This document shows positions 35,830 to 46,713 of a DNA stretch of 64,000 nucleotides, piece after piece. Location: assembly GCA_022497155.1 (NCBI GenBank), contig MU385764.1, forward strand, positions 187,427 through 251,426, in the 5' to 3' direction. Source of the DNA: Whalleya microplaca (lineage: Eukaryota; Ascomycota; Sordariomycetes; Xylariales; Xylariaceae). The number at the start of each line of letters is the position of its first letter. Positions within the stretch are counted from its first letter, which is position 1. Under the pieces are notes generated by a model, which was not told where the DNA came from, searched no databases, and saw only the letters and a list, made by a program, of their open reading frames with translations. The translations under genes and the position numbers were made by a program.

Positions 35830-38206
35830 TCAAGCCTTCGAGCTTAAGCTCATAGCTGCCAGCAGGCCCGTCCAACCCGCGTCTTTGTCTCCAACTTTCG
35901 CAATCGGCGCCTCGACAGCGATGGGCGCCCAGACAAAAGACGCGCCATTAATACCCAAGATGGCGAGGAACTCCTCTTCCGTAGCAGCCATGCTTCCGAC
36001 TTCCGGCAACGGACTGTCCAGGCTTGTCTCCGTTACGCTGGCAAACGTCTGGTTGCCTCGACCGATAATACTGAGATCGACCCACTTCCCCGTAGGAATC
36101 GTCGAGTTGAGTCTGTAATGATTCCCAGATGCGAACAAGGTCAGGTTCGGCGTCAACGTCAGGCTCGAATCGGTGCCAGATATGATTGTTGCGTCGCTGC
36201 TTAGCTCGTCGACTCGAAGCTTAAGCGAAAGCGTGTAGTCACGGCCTTTCGAGGATAGCGATGTGTCTAGAGAGCAAGACGGGCTGATCTCTAGGGCAGA
36301 GTCCCCGTTCAGTGGACAATTCGTGGACGCGTTGTAGCCATTTCCAGACTGATCGACGAGCGTAGTCTCTGTCCAGATGTTGTCAGCGCTGAAGAAGCTT
36401 GTGCTCAGCACGGAGTTGCCCGTATAATTGAATATCATCGATCCCCTCGATGGAATCGCTCGCTCCAAATTCTGGCCCGGGATCTGAGGAAGTAACTTCG
36501 AGAACGCTGATGAGAATTCGGACTCTGAAAGGTCGCCTCCCCATTGTTTGTCTCCTAGAGCCGGTATTCCGTCTTTCCAGGCGTAATAGGCTTCCGAGTA
36601 GACGGATGCGTTAGCACCGTAATCGTTCCACAGAGGGGTTACGGCCCCAAGGACGAGCGCATTCGACTTCGGGGGATTGTTAGTGGCATCCTTGACATCG
36701 AAAATATAAGGCTGCCAAATCCCGCCAGTTTCTGGATTCCCATTGAATGTTCGAGCAATATTCACAACCTGTGGGTAGCTCCCGGACCACTTATTGACTG
36801 TGTAGTAAGTGTCGTCCGAATTGAGAACAGAGTAATTGTTGACGATGTAATCGTGGTACGGGTTATCTTCGAAGAACTCCCAGTGCTGAATAGAAACGCT
36901 CCGGTTGATATTCTCATATTCAGGCTTAGGAGGAAATGTCCCCCAAATACGAGTAGCCTTGCCAGCTGTCTCAGATAAATGATTTGCCATCTCGTTGACG
37001 AATCGGTTGTACTCATTAGCATCCGCGGTATACTCGTCTGCTCCAATGTGGACAGTCTTTGACTCGAACCAGTCGATGAAGGTGCTCCAGATTGTCTTGA
37101 CCGTAGGTATCGTGTCCGGATGGGAGATATTCAACAGTGATAAGTCGTCGCTAAGCCCTAATTCAGGTTTCCACTGTACTATCGCAAGCGAATGCCCAGG
37201 CGCCTCAATCTCTGGGATGATCGTAACTCCTCGAGCAACACAGTCAGACTGGATTTTCTCGAACTGTTCCTTCGTATAAGATTCATTCTTATGTTGGTTT
37301 AAGCCAGCGACCTCCTCCGCATCAGACCATAGGCGAAAACGCGCGTACAGACTCAAAGATCGCTCTCTCGAATAAATGTCTTTATTGTTATAGAGATTAT
37401 CGCTTAAATGTAACTGAAATGTGTTCTGCTTGAAGAAGCTCATATAGGAACACAACTCAACGACAAACTACTCAACTCATCGTTAGCATTAGCTTAAGTA
37501 TTTGCATCCCAACCACAATTATCGGTAGCATTTTGTTAATTCTGTGATAGCTTAAATTGCAATTATGAAACCGCGCCATACACACCTCTGGAGGGTAGTA
37601 ATGCCTCGCAGCGTCTAGCATCATGCCGCGAATCGACCATCCAGGCGAATCACTCCCCTCTCCATAAGGTAACGAGCCATTAGAGAGAATCGCCTGTTGT
37701 AAGACGGTGCGAGTACCCCACCAGGCACCTAGAGCACTAGCACCAGTTATAACGATTCCCGAAGACGAAACTGAGAGCGTGTAGCCTTCGGATGTCTTAG
37801 CGCCAGTCACGTCAGTGTAGTTGCTGGGGTCTCCTAGAGTGAGGAATATGGAGTCTGATGGAGCCTCGCCAGCAACAGAGACGCTGACAGCGATGTTTAG
37901 AGTGCTATGTAAGTCGTCGGCGAATGTCGTCGCGAAATCTTGCAGACTTGGGGGGATCAAAGTCTCGCCGCTCTCATCATGGCTATCAGCGAATTTCGAG
38001 TCCACCACCAGGCTCTTCAGCGATGCGATCGAATAGGCCCCATCGCTCGATGTTGTATAAGGAACAGCAGGTATACCCACCAGCCTTGACGAAGCCACCG
38101 CTTGGAAAGGTCAGCCAATTCCTTATAAGTAGCTCTAGAGATTTGTCGATGACCAACCACTATATACCGCCGCTGTCCGCACAAAACAAGACCAGAAAGT
38201 CCACAT
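35830..38206 (-). CDS. GH20 beta-N-acetylhexosaminidase
   Basis: Exon 35830-37467 and exon 37586-38100 join across a 118-bp intron to make ARHYYPPEFVVELCSYMSFF, the canonical start of the GH20 barrel. Further landmarks are KQNTFQLHLSDNL, IIPEIEAPGHSLAI and the catalytic Asp-Glu pair in TVHIGADEYTADANEY. The preceding 170 residues fit the GH20b domain, ending GWSIRGMMLDAARHYY. After the barrel, SMIFNYTGNSVLS begins a lectin/LamG-like beta-rich tail. The frame has no ATG at its 5' end; a 46-nt exon at 38161-38206 (MWTFWSCFVRTAAVYT), spliced over a 60-bp intron with a CTGAC branch site, would supply a start and a weak signal peptide, giving 732 residues. The enzyme removes terminal GlcNAc/GalNAc from chitin oligomers or glycans, probably outside the cell. 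Confidence 0.85.
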
Positions 38207-39337
38207 TGTTGAATTATGAGACTGTACTATCGGCCAACGATGAAGTCTTCGATGATGCAGTTGCTAGTCGAGTAGACATTCACAAGAGAAGAGTACCAGG
38301 GCTCTCGAAGCCCTTCATGCTACCTACTGGGTGCTGCCGATGCTGCCAAGGCAAGGCCGACATCATATACATACATACTTGTTTTCCAGTCTCGGTAAAG
38401 TGTCCAACCTTAGGAGAGGCCATGTTCCTGGCCCTCGGTTCCTATGGATGGCCAGTATCTTGGAGCTACGGGCGATCATTCCGCTCCTGAGCTGGCAAAG
38501 CTACCTTGACTTACAGTATCGAGTGTCGATGTAACGTTGGGAGCGGGGCTGATAAGGTTTATAAACAACTTGCGAAGTTGGTATCTTGAGATCATAGTCA
38601 CATCACCCAATGTAGCAATAAGAAAGGTTAGGGGGATACGAGGACAGAATAGCTTATAATTTCGCGATAAGCACACCGGGATAACTACATTTACCTACTT
38701 ACATACAATAGGGGTAGTCAAGTCACAACAGCACAGTCTTTGTGGGGACCACAGACCTACTGCTGTCGAGGTTGTCAGGTAAAGAGGTAAGAGTTTACAG
38801 TTTACATGTAGGAGCTACATGTACCTATAATTGAAGTACCTATCAGTGAAGCTCTGAGATCGCTGTTAGCTCATCTGCAAGTTACTGCACACAGCGGAGG
38901 CTGGGGTGTCTGGGTGTGTGGCTGACAAGCTGGCCTGGCAGCTGCCTGGCAGCCCTGACAGCCCTGGCAGACAGGCCCTGAAGGCCAAGAGACGATAAGC
39001 TTGACGATAAGCTTAATCGGGTATAGAACCGCGGGGCAGTACAAAGTACATAGGTACGTACTTGTGCCCCTCGTTCAAAATTATTTTGTATTTTCATCAT
39101 CTGCATTCTATGACTGCACCATCCGCGAGATTTCAGCACTAGACCATCCTCAAGCCCGTGGCAAATACGCCCACTACTCGTGCCACGTACCTTACAGCTA
39201 CAAAGCCGACAGTTCCAAGATACGTGTGACCAAACACCAAACAATCGAACGCACACTTCGGACGAGTATCGTACGCCAGCAACGGGACCATCGTGATCGG
39301 TCGCATATCGATTCCGCGCTCAATATACGAGCCCAAT
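38207..39337. other. Divergent intergenic region between hexosaminidase and rio1
   Basis: A 1.1-kb spacer with both promoters. A GC-rich stretch of CTGGCAGCCCTGACAGCCC type lies near 38930-38980, and GACGATAAGCTT occurs twice near 38991-39014. No gene is supported. Confidence 0.5.
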
Positions 39338-41017
39338 ATGGATAGCAGCACGTCCCCGGCCGTGCCCCACGAGCCGCCACATGTCTATACGAATAACAAT
39401 GGTTACGATTCATCCGTGAACCAGGGAATACCTCGGAGCCTATCTGGTGCCGCTCCCGAGACGCCCGGCGCAGCTGAAGATGAAGACAGCGATCTAGACG
39501 ATATCTTCGATGACGACGATAATGGCTACGAAGAGCTTGGACCTGATGGCGAACCGGACATAACCAGAAATTACAACCGACAGCGACCCTTGCACTCTAA
39601 TCTGCAAAAACCTGCTGCCAATACGTTCGCAAGCGTAGACGACCAGATATCCACCCTCTCCAAACACGCCGCGAAGATTCGACTGGATGATGTCAAAAAC
39701 TATGAGATACGCGACAAGGACAAGGCCGACAGGGCCACGACTGATCAGGTCCTGGATCAGAGAACCCGCATGATTCTCTACCAGATGATCAATCGCGACG
39801 TAGTCAGTGAAGTTCATGGTGCGATCAGTACAGGTAAAGAGGCCAATGTATATGGCGCTGTCGCGTACCCGGACGTCAACGGACCTGCAGTTCAACGCGC
39901 TATCAAAGTCTACAAGACGGCCATCCTGAGCTTCAAGGACCGAGAGAGATACATCACCGGTGAGCATAGATTCAAGTCTGGTGCAGACAAGGGCAATAGC
40001 CGCAAGATGGTCAAGCTTTGGGCAGAGAAGGAGTTTCGAAATTTGAGAAGAATACATTCCGCTGGTATTGCTTGTCCTGAGCCAATTCAGCTCAAGCTGC
40101 ATGTCCTCGTCATGGGCTTTCTGGGGGATAAGAAAGGGTATGCTTATCCCCGGCTGCGCGATGCCACCATTGAAGGAGACGATGCCGACCAAGTATGGGC
40201 TCAGCTCTATACGCAACTGTTAGGTATCATGCGGCGCATGTACCAAGTGTGTAAGCTGGTACACGCGGATCTGAGCGAATACAATATCCTCTACAACAAT
40301 AAGCAACTGTACATCATTGATGTATCTCAAAGTGTCGAGCATGATCATCCCCGATCGCTCGAGTTTCTGCGAATGGATATCAAGAATACGGGCGACTTCT
40401 TCCGGAGAAAGAGGGTTGACACATTGGCTGACCGGGCTATCTTCGATTTTATCACAGCATCAGATGGTGCCGTGGATGAGCCAGGTCTATCCGAAGCAAT
40501 CGAGCAACTATATACGACAAGGGAAACTTCCAAAAATGATGAAACAACAGTGGCTGAGCAGGAGGTGGATAACGAGGTCTTCCGCAACCAGTACATTCCA
40601 CAGACGTTAGAGCAGGTCTACGACATCGAGAAAGATGCTCAACAAATCGGAGAAGGCGGGGGTGACAAACTCGTGTACCGAAATTTGCTTGCCGACCAGG
40701 TCGTTACACAACAGGACGCAGCAGAGTCGGATTCGGACGATGAATCGGGCGAGGGCGCGGCCATCGATAGCGATTCGGGGAGTGGGGATGAAAGTGCTTT
40801 TTCGAAGGGAACTCCTCGAGGCAAACGGTTCGAGGATAAGGACGATAAGAAGGTGAGTCAGAGCACATCACTTGAACAGGCTTCCGCGATGAGAACTGAC
40901 CGTGCACAGCAACGCAAACAAGCAGCCAAAGAAGCGAAAGCTGAGAAACGGAAAGACAAGATGCCCAAGCATCTCAAGAAACGGCTGGTAGCTACAACAT
41001 CTAGGAGAAAGAAATAA
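39338..41017 (+). CDS. rio1: RIO1 atypical serine/threonine kinase
   Basis: The coding sequence is 39338-40852 plus 40910-41017 if the 57-bp intron is removed (540 residues). RIO landmarks: the P-loop ISTGKEANVYGAV, the lysine in RAIKVYKTAILSFKDRERYI, the catalytic loop KLVHADLSEYNIL and the metal loop YIIDVSQSVEHDHP. An acidic amino region (EDEDSDLDDIFDDDD) and a Lys-rich end (KRKDKMPKHLKKRLV) fit RIO1. The kinase/ATPase acts in the last cytoplasmic steps of 40S ribosomal subunit maturation. The intron (GTGAGT, CTGAC, CACAG) is a multiple of three with no stop, so unspliced RNA would also be translatable; homologues as I recall them lack the 19 intervening residues. Alternative upstream starts in the frame are not ATG. 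Confidence 0.95.
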   Translation: MDSSTSPAVPHEPPHVYTNNNGYDSSVNQGIPRSLSGAAPETPGAAEDEDSDLDDIFDDDDNGYEELGPDGEPDITRNYNRQRPLHSNLQKPAANTFASVDDQISTLSKHAAKIRLDDVKNYEIRDKDKADRATTDQVLDQRTRMILYQMINRDVVSEVHGAISTGKEANVYGAVAYPDVNGPAVQRAIKVYKTAILSFKDRERYITGEHRFKSGADKGNSRKMVKLWAEKEFRNLRRIHSAGIACPEPIQLKLHVLVMGFLGDKKGYAYPRLRDATIEGDDADQVWAQLYTQLLGIMRRMYQVCKLVHADLSEYNILYNNKQLYIIDVSQSVEHDHPRSLEFLRMDIKNTGDFFRRKRVDTLADRAIFDFITASDGAVDEPGLSEAIEQLYTTRETSKNDETTVAEQEVDNEVFRNQYIPQTLEQVYDIEKDAQQIGEGGGDKLVYRNLLADQVVTQQDAAESDSDDESGEGAAIDSDSGSGDESAFSKGTPRGKRFEDKDDKKVSQSTSLEQASAMRTDRAQQRKQAAKEAKAEKRKDKMPKHLKKRLVATTSRRKK

Positions 41018-41956
41018 CTGCCTCGCTCTCTATGAGATGAGAATCAACGAGGACATGACTCACACTTTTGAGACTTAGTCTGATGTGAACCGCAACGTTA
41101 TCTTGGTGATCACCACCGCAGCAATATGCCCGCACCGACTCTATAGTGACCTACTAATATCCGCATCAGGGTGTCCTAGATAACTCTCATATTGCAGCTA
41201 AGCTCCTCGGTGACGTGCTGAGGTTGTTCGTAACGAGAGATTCCGAGATATAGATGAGCAGATCCGATGAGCCATCTCCCTAAAAGTAAGCCCCTTGGTC
41301 TCCTTAGGTCCCGGTGCCCGCAATCGAATGATGAGAACTCAAAGCGCATAACCTGTGCCACGTCATTGTGTTTTCTTCAGCTTCTGATGATAACCATGAC
41401 TTGATTCTGGTTGAAATGCGTCCTGAACCACCCCTTTATGGGATGTGTGTGGATCAAAGAGAGCCCTGACGATTGCTTTTATCCATGTTCTAGATATTCG
41501 TAATCATAAATCGCTATTTCTGAGTCTTGAATTAATTCTTCGCTATTCTGCTCGTAAGGCTGCCGTGATATTATCGCTTGTTATAAAGTACGAGTATATA
41601 CCACTTCGATTAATTCCAACGATAGAACCTTTATCCCGCTATATCTAGAAACACGACCCGTTTTCTGGAAATGTTATACGCGTCAGATATAATCTTAAGG
41701 TCGAGATAAAAAAACCCGGTGAATATCGAACGGAGAACGCGAAATCTTCGACTGGACCGCCCAGGCGCAACGACGACTTCATCTGAAAACACCAGCTCGT
41801 CCTATCTTTTCAAGGCCTTACGATCGGATAACCAAAGATTCTCTTTCACGGTCAACGCGAACACCTCAACAATTTTCGGCTCGGTACGCAGGTACTCGCA
41901 CCGCCCACCCACACGACTTCGTTAAATACCCGTATCATTTCCCCACGAAGTCGAAC
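41018..41956. other. Intergenic region
   Basis: 3' side of rio1 and promoter side of the next gene. Small open frames without motifs; nothing else recognised. Confidence 0.5.
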
Positions 41957-42606
41957 ATGTCCATCATCCTCGACCCGCGCGAAAGTCCCAACATGCCTTC
42001 CCCGCCCGTCGAACTCGTCGCCAACGCTCCGGGGTCCGAAGCGAACGCCGAACAGGTTCGCGGTTGGCTCCGGGAGTTCTGCAAGTATCGAGGACTCAAT
42101 CTTCCCATCGACGGAATCAACCTAATCGGGTGGGAATTGTACCACTCGCGAGGGAACGTCCGCAACGCCCTCATGGAGCATTGTAATTCTTCGGAGAGAC
42201 AAGCCGACGTCGTCGCTGGTGACATCATGGAACTGATCCAAGTAAGTTGTTCCTTCGTTGACGATGGCACGTTGGTGGCGGCTGACCGTAACCCAAGCAC
42301 ATTGCCAAGATTCGCAACGCGAATGCCAAAACGCCGTCGACTCACAATGTCTCACCCTCTCAATCGTACGGCTACAGCAATGCCCTAGCCTGCATTTTCA
42401 TTGCACTCTGCGTTGTGGTGACCATTTGTTATGTGGTATCATCCTTCGGGGGTCGATCCGTCGGCCACAACGTCTCTGGGAATAGGCTCGTGCTTAGTTC
42501 GGTGTCGTGGGCGCCCAGCAATGTATCGACTGAATTCACATGGGAGCAGGCTCGGACTTTCGTCAATACCAACCTTACCGAAGCATTCGTTCGATTGCTC
42601 TTGTAG
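41957..42606 (+). CDS. Unidentified single-pass membrane protein
   Basis: Two exons (41957-42241, 42298-42606) join in phase 0 over a 56-bp intron with GTAAGT donor, GCTGACC branch and AAG acceptor, giving 197 residues. The amino 123 residues are soluble-looking: EQVRGWLREFCKYRGLNLPI then GINLIGWELYHSRGNVRNAL, probably helical. One membrane segment, ALACIFIALCVVVTICYVV, covers about 124-145. The remaining 50 residues carry three N-glycosylation sequons (NVS, NVS, NLT), which suggests a lumenal or extracellular carboxy end, type II topology. I do not recognise the family and propose no function. It follows rio1 on the same strand with its own 0.9-kb promoter. Confidence 0.7.
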
Positions 42607-42654
42607 GATGGTTAAGTCACTGGAGGATAATGGGGGTACTGTGGCCCTGTTGGG

Positions 42655-42677
42655 CGTTGCGTTGCGTTGCGTTGCGA
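42655..42677. repeat. Microsatellite, unit GCGTT
   Basis: About four and a half uninterrupted copies of GCGTT just after the membrane-protein gene. Confidence 0.8.
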
Positions 42678-43110
42678 ACCGAGTCATTCGGAGTCATTAT
42701 ACTTAGTGATGCTGTCTTGCTCATGTGTTGTTCCCGCCGTTTGATACTTGATACTCATGATCCATCGCCAGCCTCCATGCACTGTAGGGGATCAGCGATT
42801 ACCCGTAAGGGGTTGGCACGCGATCGTATGTAGTCGACCTCTCTTTTCCCCTTCGAACCCAATCTCCCCAAACACATGCACAATCCAATTACGTTCCTTG
42901 CGGTCAGGATGTCTTAGTGTCGGTTGTGACTGTTGGTTAGCTGCGAGGTATCGGCTTCGGCTTCGCGAATAGCCCCTTCCATACCTGGCTCCCTCCTACC
43001 TAGGTTCTCTGCCGTTCCCCAATGTAGTACCATCGGTATGATTGAACACGAGTTGCGTATGACAGAGAAGTCCGTGATAGAACGGCAATTTGACTAAAAC
43101 CTCCTATCCA

Positions 43111-43301
43111 TTAGGGGAAAGGGGCAATTGTTGGGACCATGTGAAAAAACACATGATGCGCGTCGCTGATACCTCCAAGACTAATGATCATGTCAATAAT
43201 ATTGAGCCGACCGGAAATGCTTCTGGTCCAGCATGAGTATCTTCAGCAAGAACCTGGCGAGCAGACAAGCCCGGCCGAATTGAGGTCCAGCGGTCCCAAC
43301 A
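43111..43301 (+). mobile_element. Possible LTR-retrotransposon remnant: polypurine tract plus short LTR
   Basis: A purine run (AGGGGAAAGGGG, 43113-43124) is followed by a 173-bp segment starting TGTTGGGACC (43129) and ending GGTCCCAACA (43292-43301). These are perfect 10-bp inverted ends with the TG...CA termini of LTRs. A polypurine tract directly 5' of an LTR is where plus-strand synthesis starts in retrotransposons, so this looks like the 3' end of an element whose body is gone. No target-site duplication is seen, as expected for a truncated copy. The family is unknown, and the segment is short for an LTR. Confidence 0.35.
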
Positions 43302-44192
43302 ACTAATTTATTTGACTTGAATTTATTCATTCGCGATTCTCTTGTACTTAGAATTGATTTGATGCATTGATGTGAGGAATTGATGTTTTCTCGTTATTTT
43401 GAGGTTACCCCCCCTTATAACAGCCACCTACCATGACAATTTCCTTGTGTTTTTTTCTAGCAGTTGCTATCAACCACCTTATGCCCCGTGCTGCCAATCC
43501 TCGCTAACACTTAACCTCTATCATATCAGTGAGGCTTCCCTGATAATGTTTCTGCGTCAAATTATTTCTTGACGATAACTTCCTCTAGGTAAGGTCCCTT
43601 GGACACCTTGAACCCCACGCGACCTAGTCAAGTGACTTAGATATGCTGAAGAGACTTTCTTAAACCGGGGAGTTTACAATCAGCTGTTGCATTGCCCTTC
43701 TTACCTTATACTGTTAAAATCACAGTTATTACCCAGTCGTGGTCACATGTAACTAGAGCCTTAGAAGGAGTTTCAGGGGCTCCAGGGGTAAATTGGAGTC
43801 TAATGGGCGACTAATCAATCCAATTCGAGGACATCGCCAATTCATAAAAGTTATCAAATTGATTGGATGGATTGAATTGAATCGATGGGCCTCATTGAAG
43901 TCCTCCAACATCATAATCGACTTTAGAGCATCCTGGCTTGAAACGGAAGTATATGGATATATTTCATCAAGAAAATAACCTTATGATCACCTTTTATGGT
44001 ATGTATAATATTGGTGTTATTAGTCTTTGCGACATTGCGGAGTCTGCATTTTCTTGAACCATCTATGGTTAGTCTACTAGTTATAGTGATCGATTTCTAA
44101 GCGCGCAACGATTCTGAACTTTTACAGAGAGAATACTTTCACCTGGGATAACATCCCGTTCCCATGGACTGATCTATAAGTCATGGTGAAGC

Positions 44193-44724
44193 TTATAACA
44201 ACATGTTCGGAAACTTGGCTAAAGAGATAAGGTGTTTTGTCTTATCAGAATAGTGTAATGAGGCAACTTACAGTGGTGAACCAAGGTAAGAGGTCCGGGT
44301 GTAAAAGTAGCTATTCACAAAGCCGTGGCCTTGAGGCTGACTAACAGTTGCGCGCAACCAGTACTAAGTCATCTTGGTGAAAAGTAACGCGACTAAACTG
44401 CGCATATGTGTATAACCGATAAGCTTAAAGCCCAGACAGTAGAAAAAGACAAGAGATGCCAATTCAATATAACTCTATATGTAGACCCTTGCGGGTAATC
44501 CCTGAACCCCACTACACTCGTCTCGTATATGCGTAAGTATAGTCGAATCTGTCTTTGAATAATAATAAATCCTTTATGATCTATCCCGCAGCTGTGTCCA
44601 ATAATATCAAGGTGAGCAACGACTTTTAACGTTACATACGCATATATATAGAATACAGTCGACCGAAATGACGTCTCCTCTTAATCAGGCTCATATCAAC
44701 ATGTTCGGAAACTTCGCTAAAGCG
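44193..44724. repeat. Diverged direct repeat, about 33 bp, spaced 498 bp
   Basis: The block around CATGTTCGGAAACTTGGCTA (44202) recurs around 44700 with CATGTTCGGAAACTTCGCTA. Similarity begins about 10 bp upstream of the shared block and ends after CTAAAG. The intervening DNA holds TATA- and AATAAA-like motifs, so tandem LTR remnants are possible but unproven. Confidence 0.5.
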
Positions 44725-46419
44725 GGGCTAAGTCTATAAGAGTCATCGTGGCCATATCCACGTTCGAATACAGTCCAAGAAGTATGTTTAAATATAATGC
44801 CGTCAAAATCAAAAAATCCCATGAGCATAGAAATGATTGACCTGGCACGGTCACAGAATAACGGTAGCAGGAGGAGCAGCGCTCGTGAAAATCGGAGTGG
44901 TTGGGCTTGGCAATTCGTCCGATCTCTCAAGGTTGAGGGTTAGAGGTTGGATACTGCTGAAACACACGACAGGCAGCGGTCCACAAATCTGGCTAATGTA
45001 GGATGGCAAGTGACGGTTTCAAGCTCAACTAGGCATAATCTGTAATAGGGATAGTTCATGCAGTCGCGCCAATAAGGTTAGAAGGTCCGTTCGTAGCATC
45101 GCACCTAGTGTAGGTGGTGTTGCGAATCTTTCGATGGGTGGGTGTAGCGGTCAAATGCCCTGAATGCCTCCTGAAGCGTGCATTGGACATGTCAAAAGCG
45201 GCTGAGAGTTTTAACGATAGGGTTTAAGTAGGCCTAGGTAAGTATGTAGTTAGTTCAGAGTTGATGAGTGACAGGCAGTAGCGGTGTGATGCGATACAAG
45301 ATGGTTTATCACTAGGTTGAGTACATACGTGTGTAGTACGCGTGTAGAGTCATCAGAGATCAGAATAGCGGGTTTATGAGATTTTAGTCCACCTCCATAC
45401 TCCGTACTGCCTACATACATGTACACGTACATACATGTAGGTAGGAGCTATGGAGTAGAGTTATTATAAAAGGGTCGACTGGATGTTTCGAAACCCGTGT
45501 AAGTACAACTGCATCATGGATGCTGGGGAGTTGAACCGGCGTGCATATCAAATGTATGTACCTAGTTCTGATACTGCATGGCCATAGTAATAGTAAGTAC
45601 TGCGATAACCAATAAGGAGGTTACATCTCTACTCCGTACATATACATCCATATGTAGAAGCGGCTGGTGGACACTGCCTGCACAGGTGGACAGCAGACCT
45701 GACCTTCCTCGACACATGTGCAGTTGACTACCTAACTATACCTAGGTAGTATACAATATTTAGGTAGTAAGGGTAGAGAGGGTAGGTAGTGTGTATGTAC
45801 AGCACCTGCTAGCGCGTTGTCATGGTAGCGGGACAGCAGGACAGGTGCGATGTTGTCCCGCGCTTGGCCCGATGCAGCCTAGCGTTGATGCCACTGGAAG
45901 GGCTAGGCTGCTAGGGTGACACTTTCAGATGTTGACAGTGGGAGAGAATAGCAGAGAGAGGGTTTGTATTGTATTCGTTGTATTCGTTCCTTTCTAGTTC
46001 ATCCATCCCCAACCAACTCCAACCAACGCCGACAGCCCATCACCACGACCAACGACAGTAACGGTAAGTCAAACAAATAAAATATAGCCCAAACGACAAA
46101 CTCGAACGCCTGCGACAAACGACTACGACCGATACGATACGAATCCCTTCTTTTTCCCGACCGATATATATTCTTTTCATTCTATTCTCCCGTTGCCTTC
46201 GATCTATTTTACCTTGTTCTTTTTTATTTTGCGACCCAACCATTCCTCAGCCAGGCAAAACAACAAAGTACGTGTATTTACTGTGTGTGTGTGCGCGTGT
46301 GAATCTATGCGTGTTGTGCATTTGTGTATACCTTTATACCTTAGTCATTTGTGTATATTATTATGTATTAATCGCAAAGGAGAGACACCACGAACAAAGA
46401 AAGAGTCACGGCTAACATC

Positions 46420-46713
46420 ATGACGCCAAAAGTTTATCATTCGCAACTCTATTTGCCCTTTTCTCCCGGCTTCGACCTACCGATTCTACTCGCGGCCCTG
46501 ATTATCCATTTTCGTTACAATAACAGCTTCTACATCTTCTCTTCCATTCATTTCTGGGACACCAACCGATTCAGCGTATCGAAAACCCTCCCCCGGAAAA
46601 CAATTACCACGTCCCCTCCATACACCGCCCAATGCGACAACACCATCCTTTCTGAGCGGGAACTCGTCGCGCACACCGTCGATACCTGGTATCCTGTAAA
46701 CAGACATGGCTGA
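46420..46713 (+). promoter_or_regulatory. Overlapping upstream ORF in the nudE leader
   Basis: An ATG at 46420 opens a 97-codon frame whose TGA (46711-46713) lies just inside the nudE coding start at 46706. If the transcript begins upstream of 46420, ribosomes using this ATG would bypass the nudE start, which would lower translation. The peptide has no recognisable motif. The transcription start is unknown. Confidence 0.35.

Larger units (their letters stand above)
42607..46705. other. Gene-poor region with repeat remnants and the nudE promoter
   Basis: 4.1 kb without a supported protein gene. It holds a GCGTT pentamer array, an LTR-like remnant (43111-43301), a diverged direct repeat (44193/44690) and AT-rich DNA. 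From about 45950 it becomes the pyrimidine-rich leader region of nudE. Open frames near 43793-43978 and 44691-44930 have no motifs. Confidence 0.45.

Noticed and set aside
39494..40216. 240-codon antisense frame opposite rio1
   Set aside because: Lies within a certain kinase gene, has no motif and no intron signals; it mirrors codon bias of the sense strand.
42845..42870. Minus-strand GGGTTCGAAGG, possible tRNA B box
   Set aside because: The flanking sequence does not form a cloverleaf.
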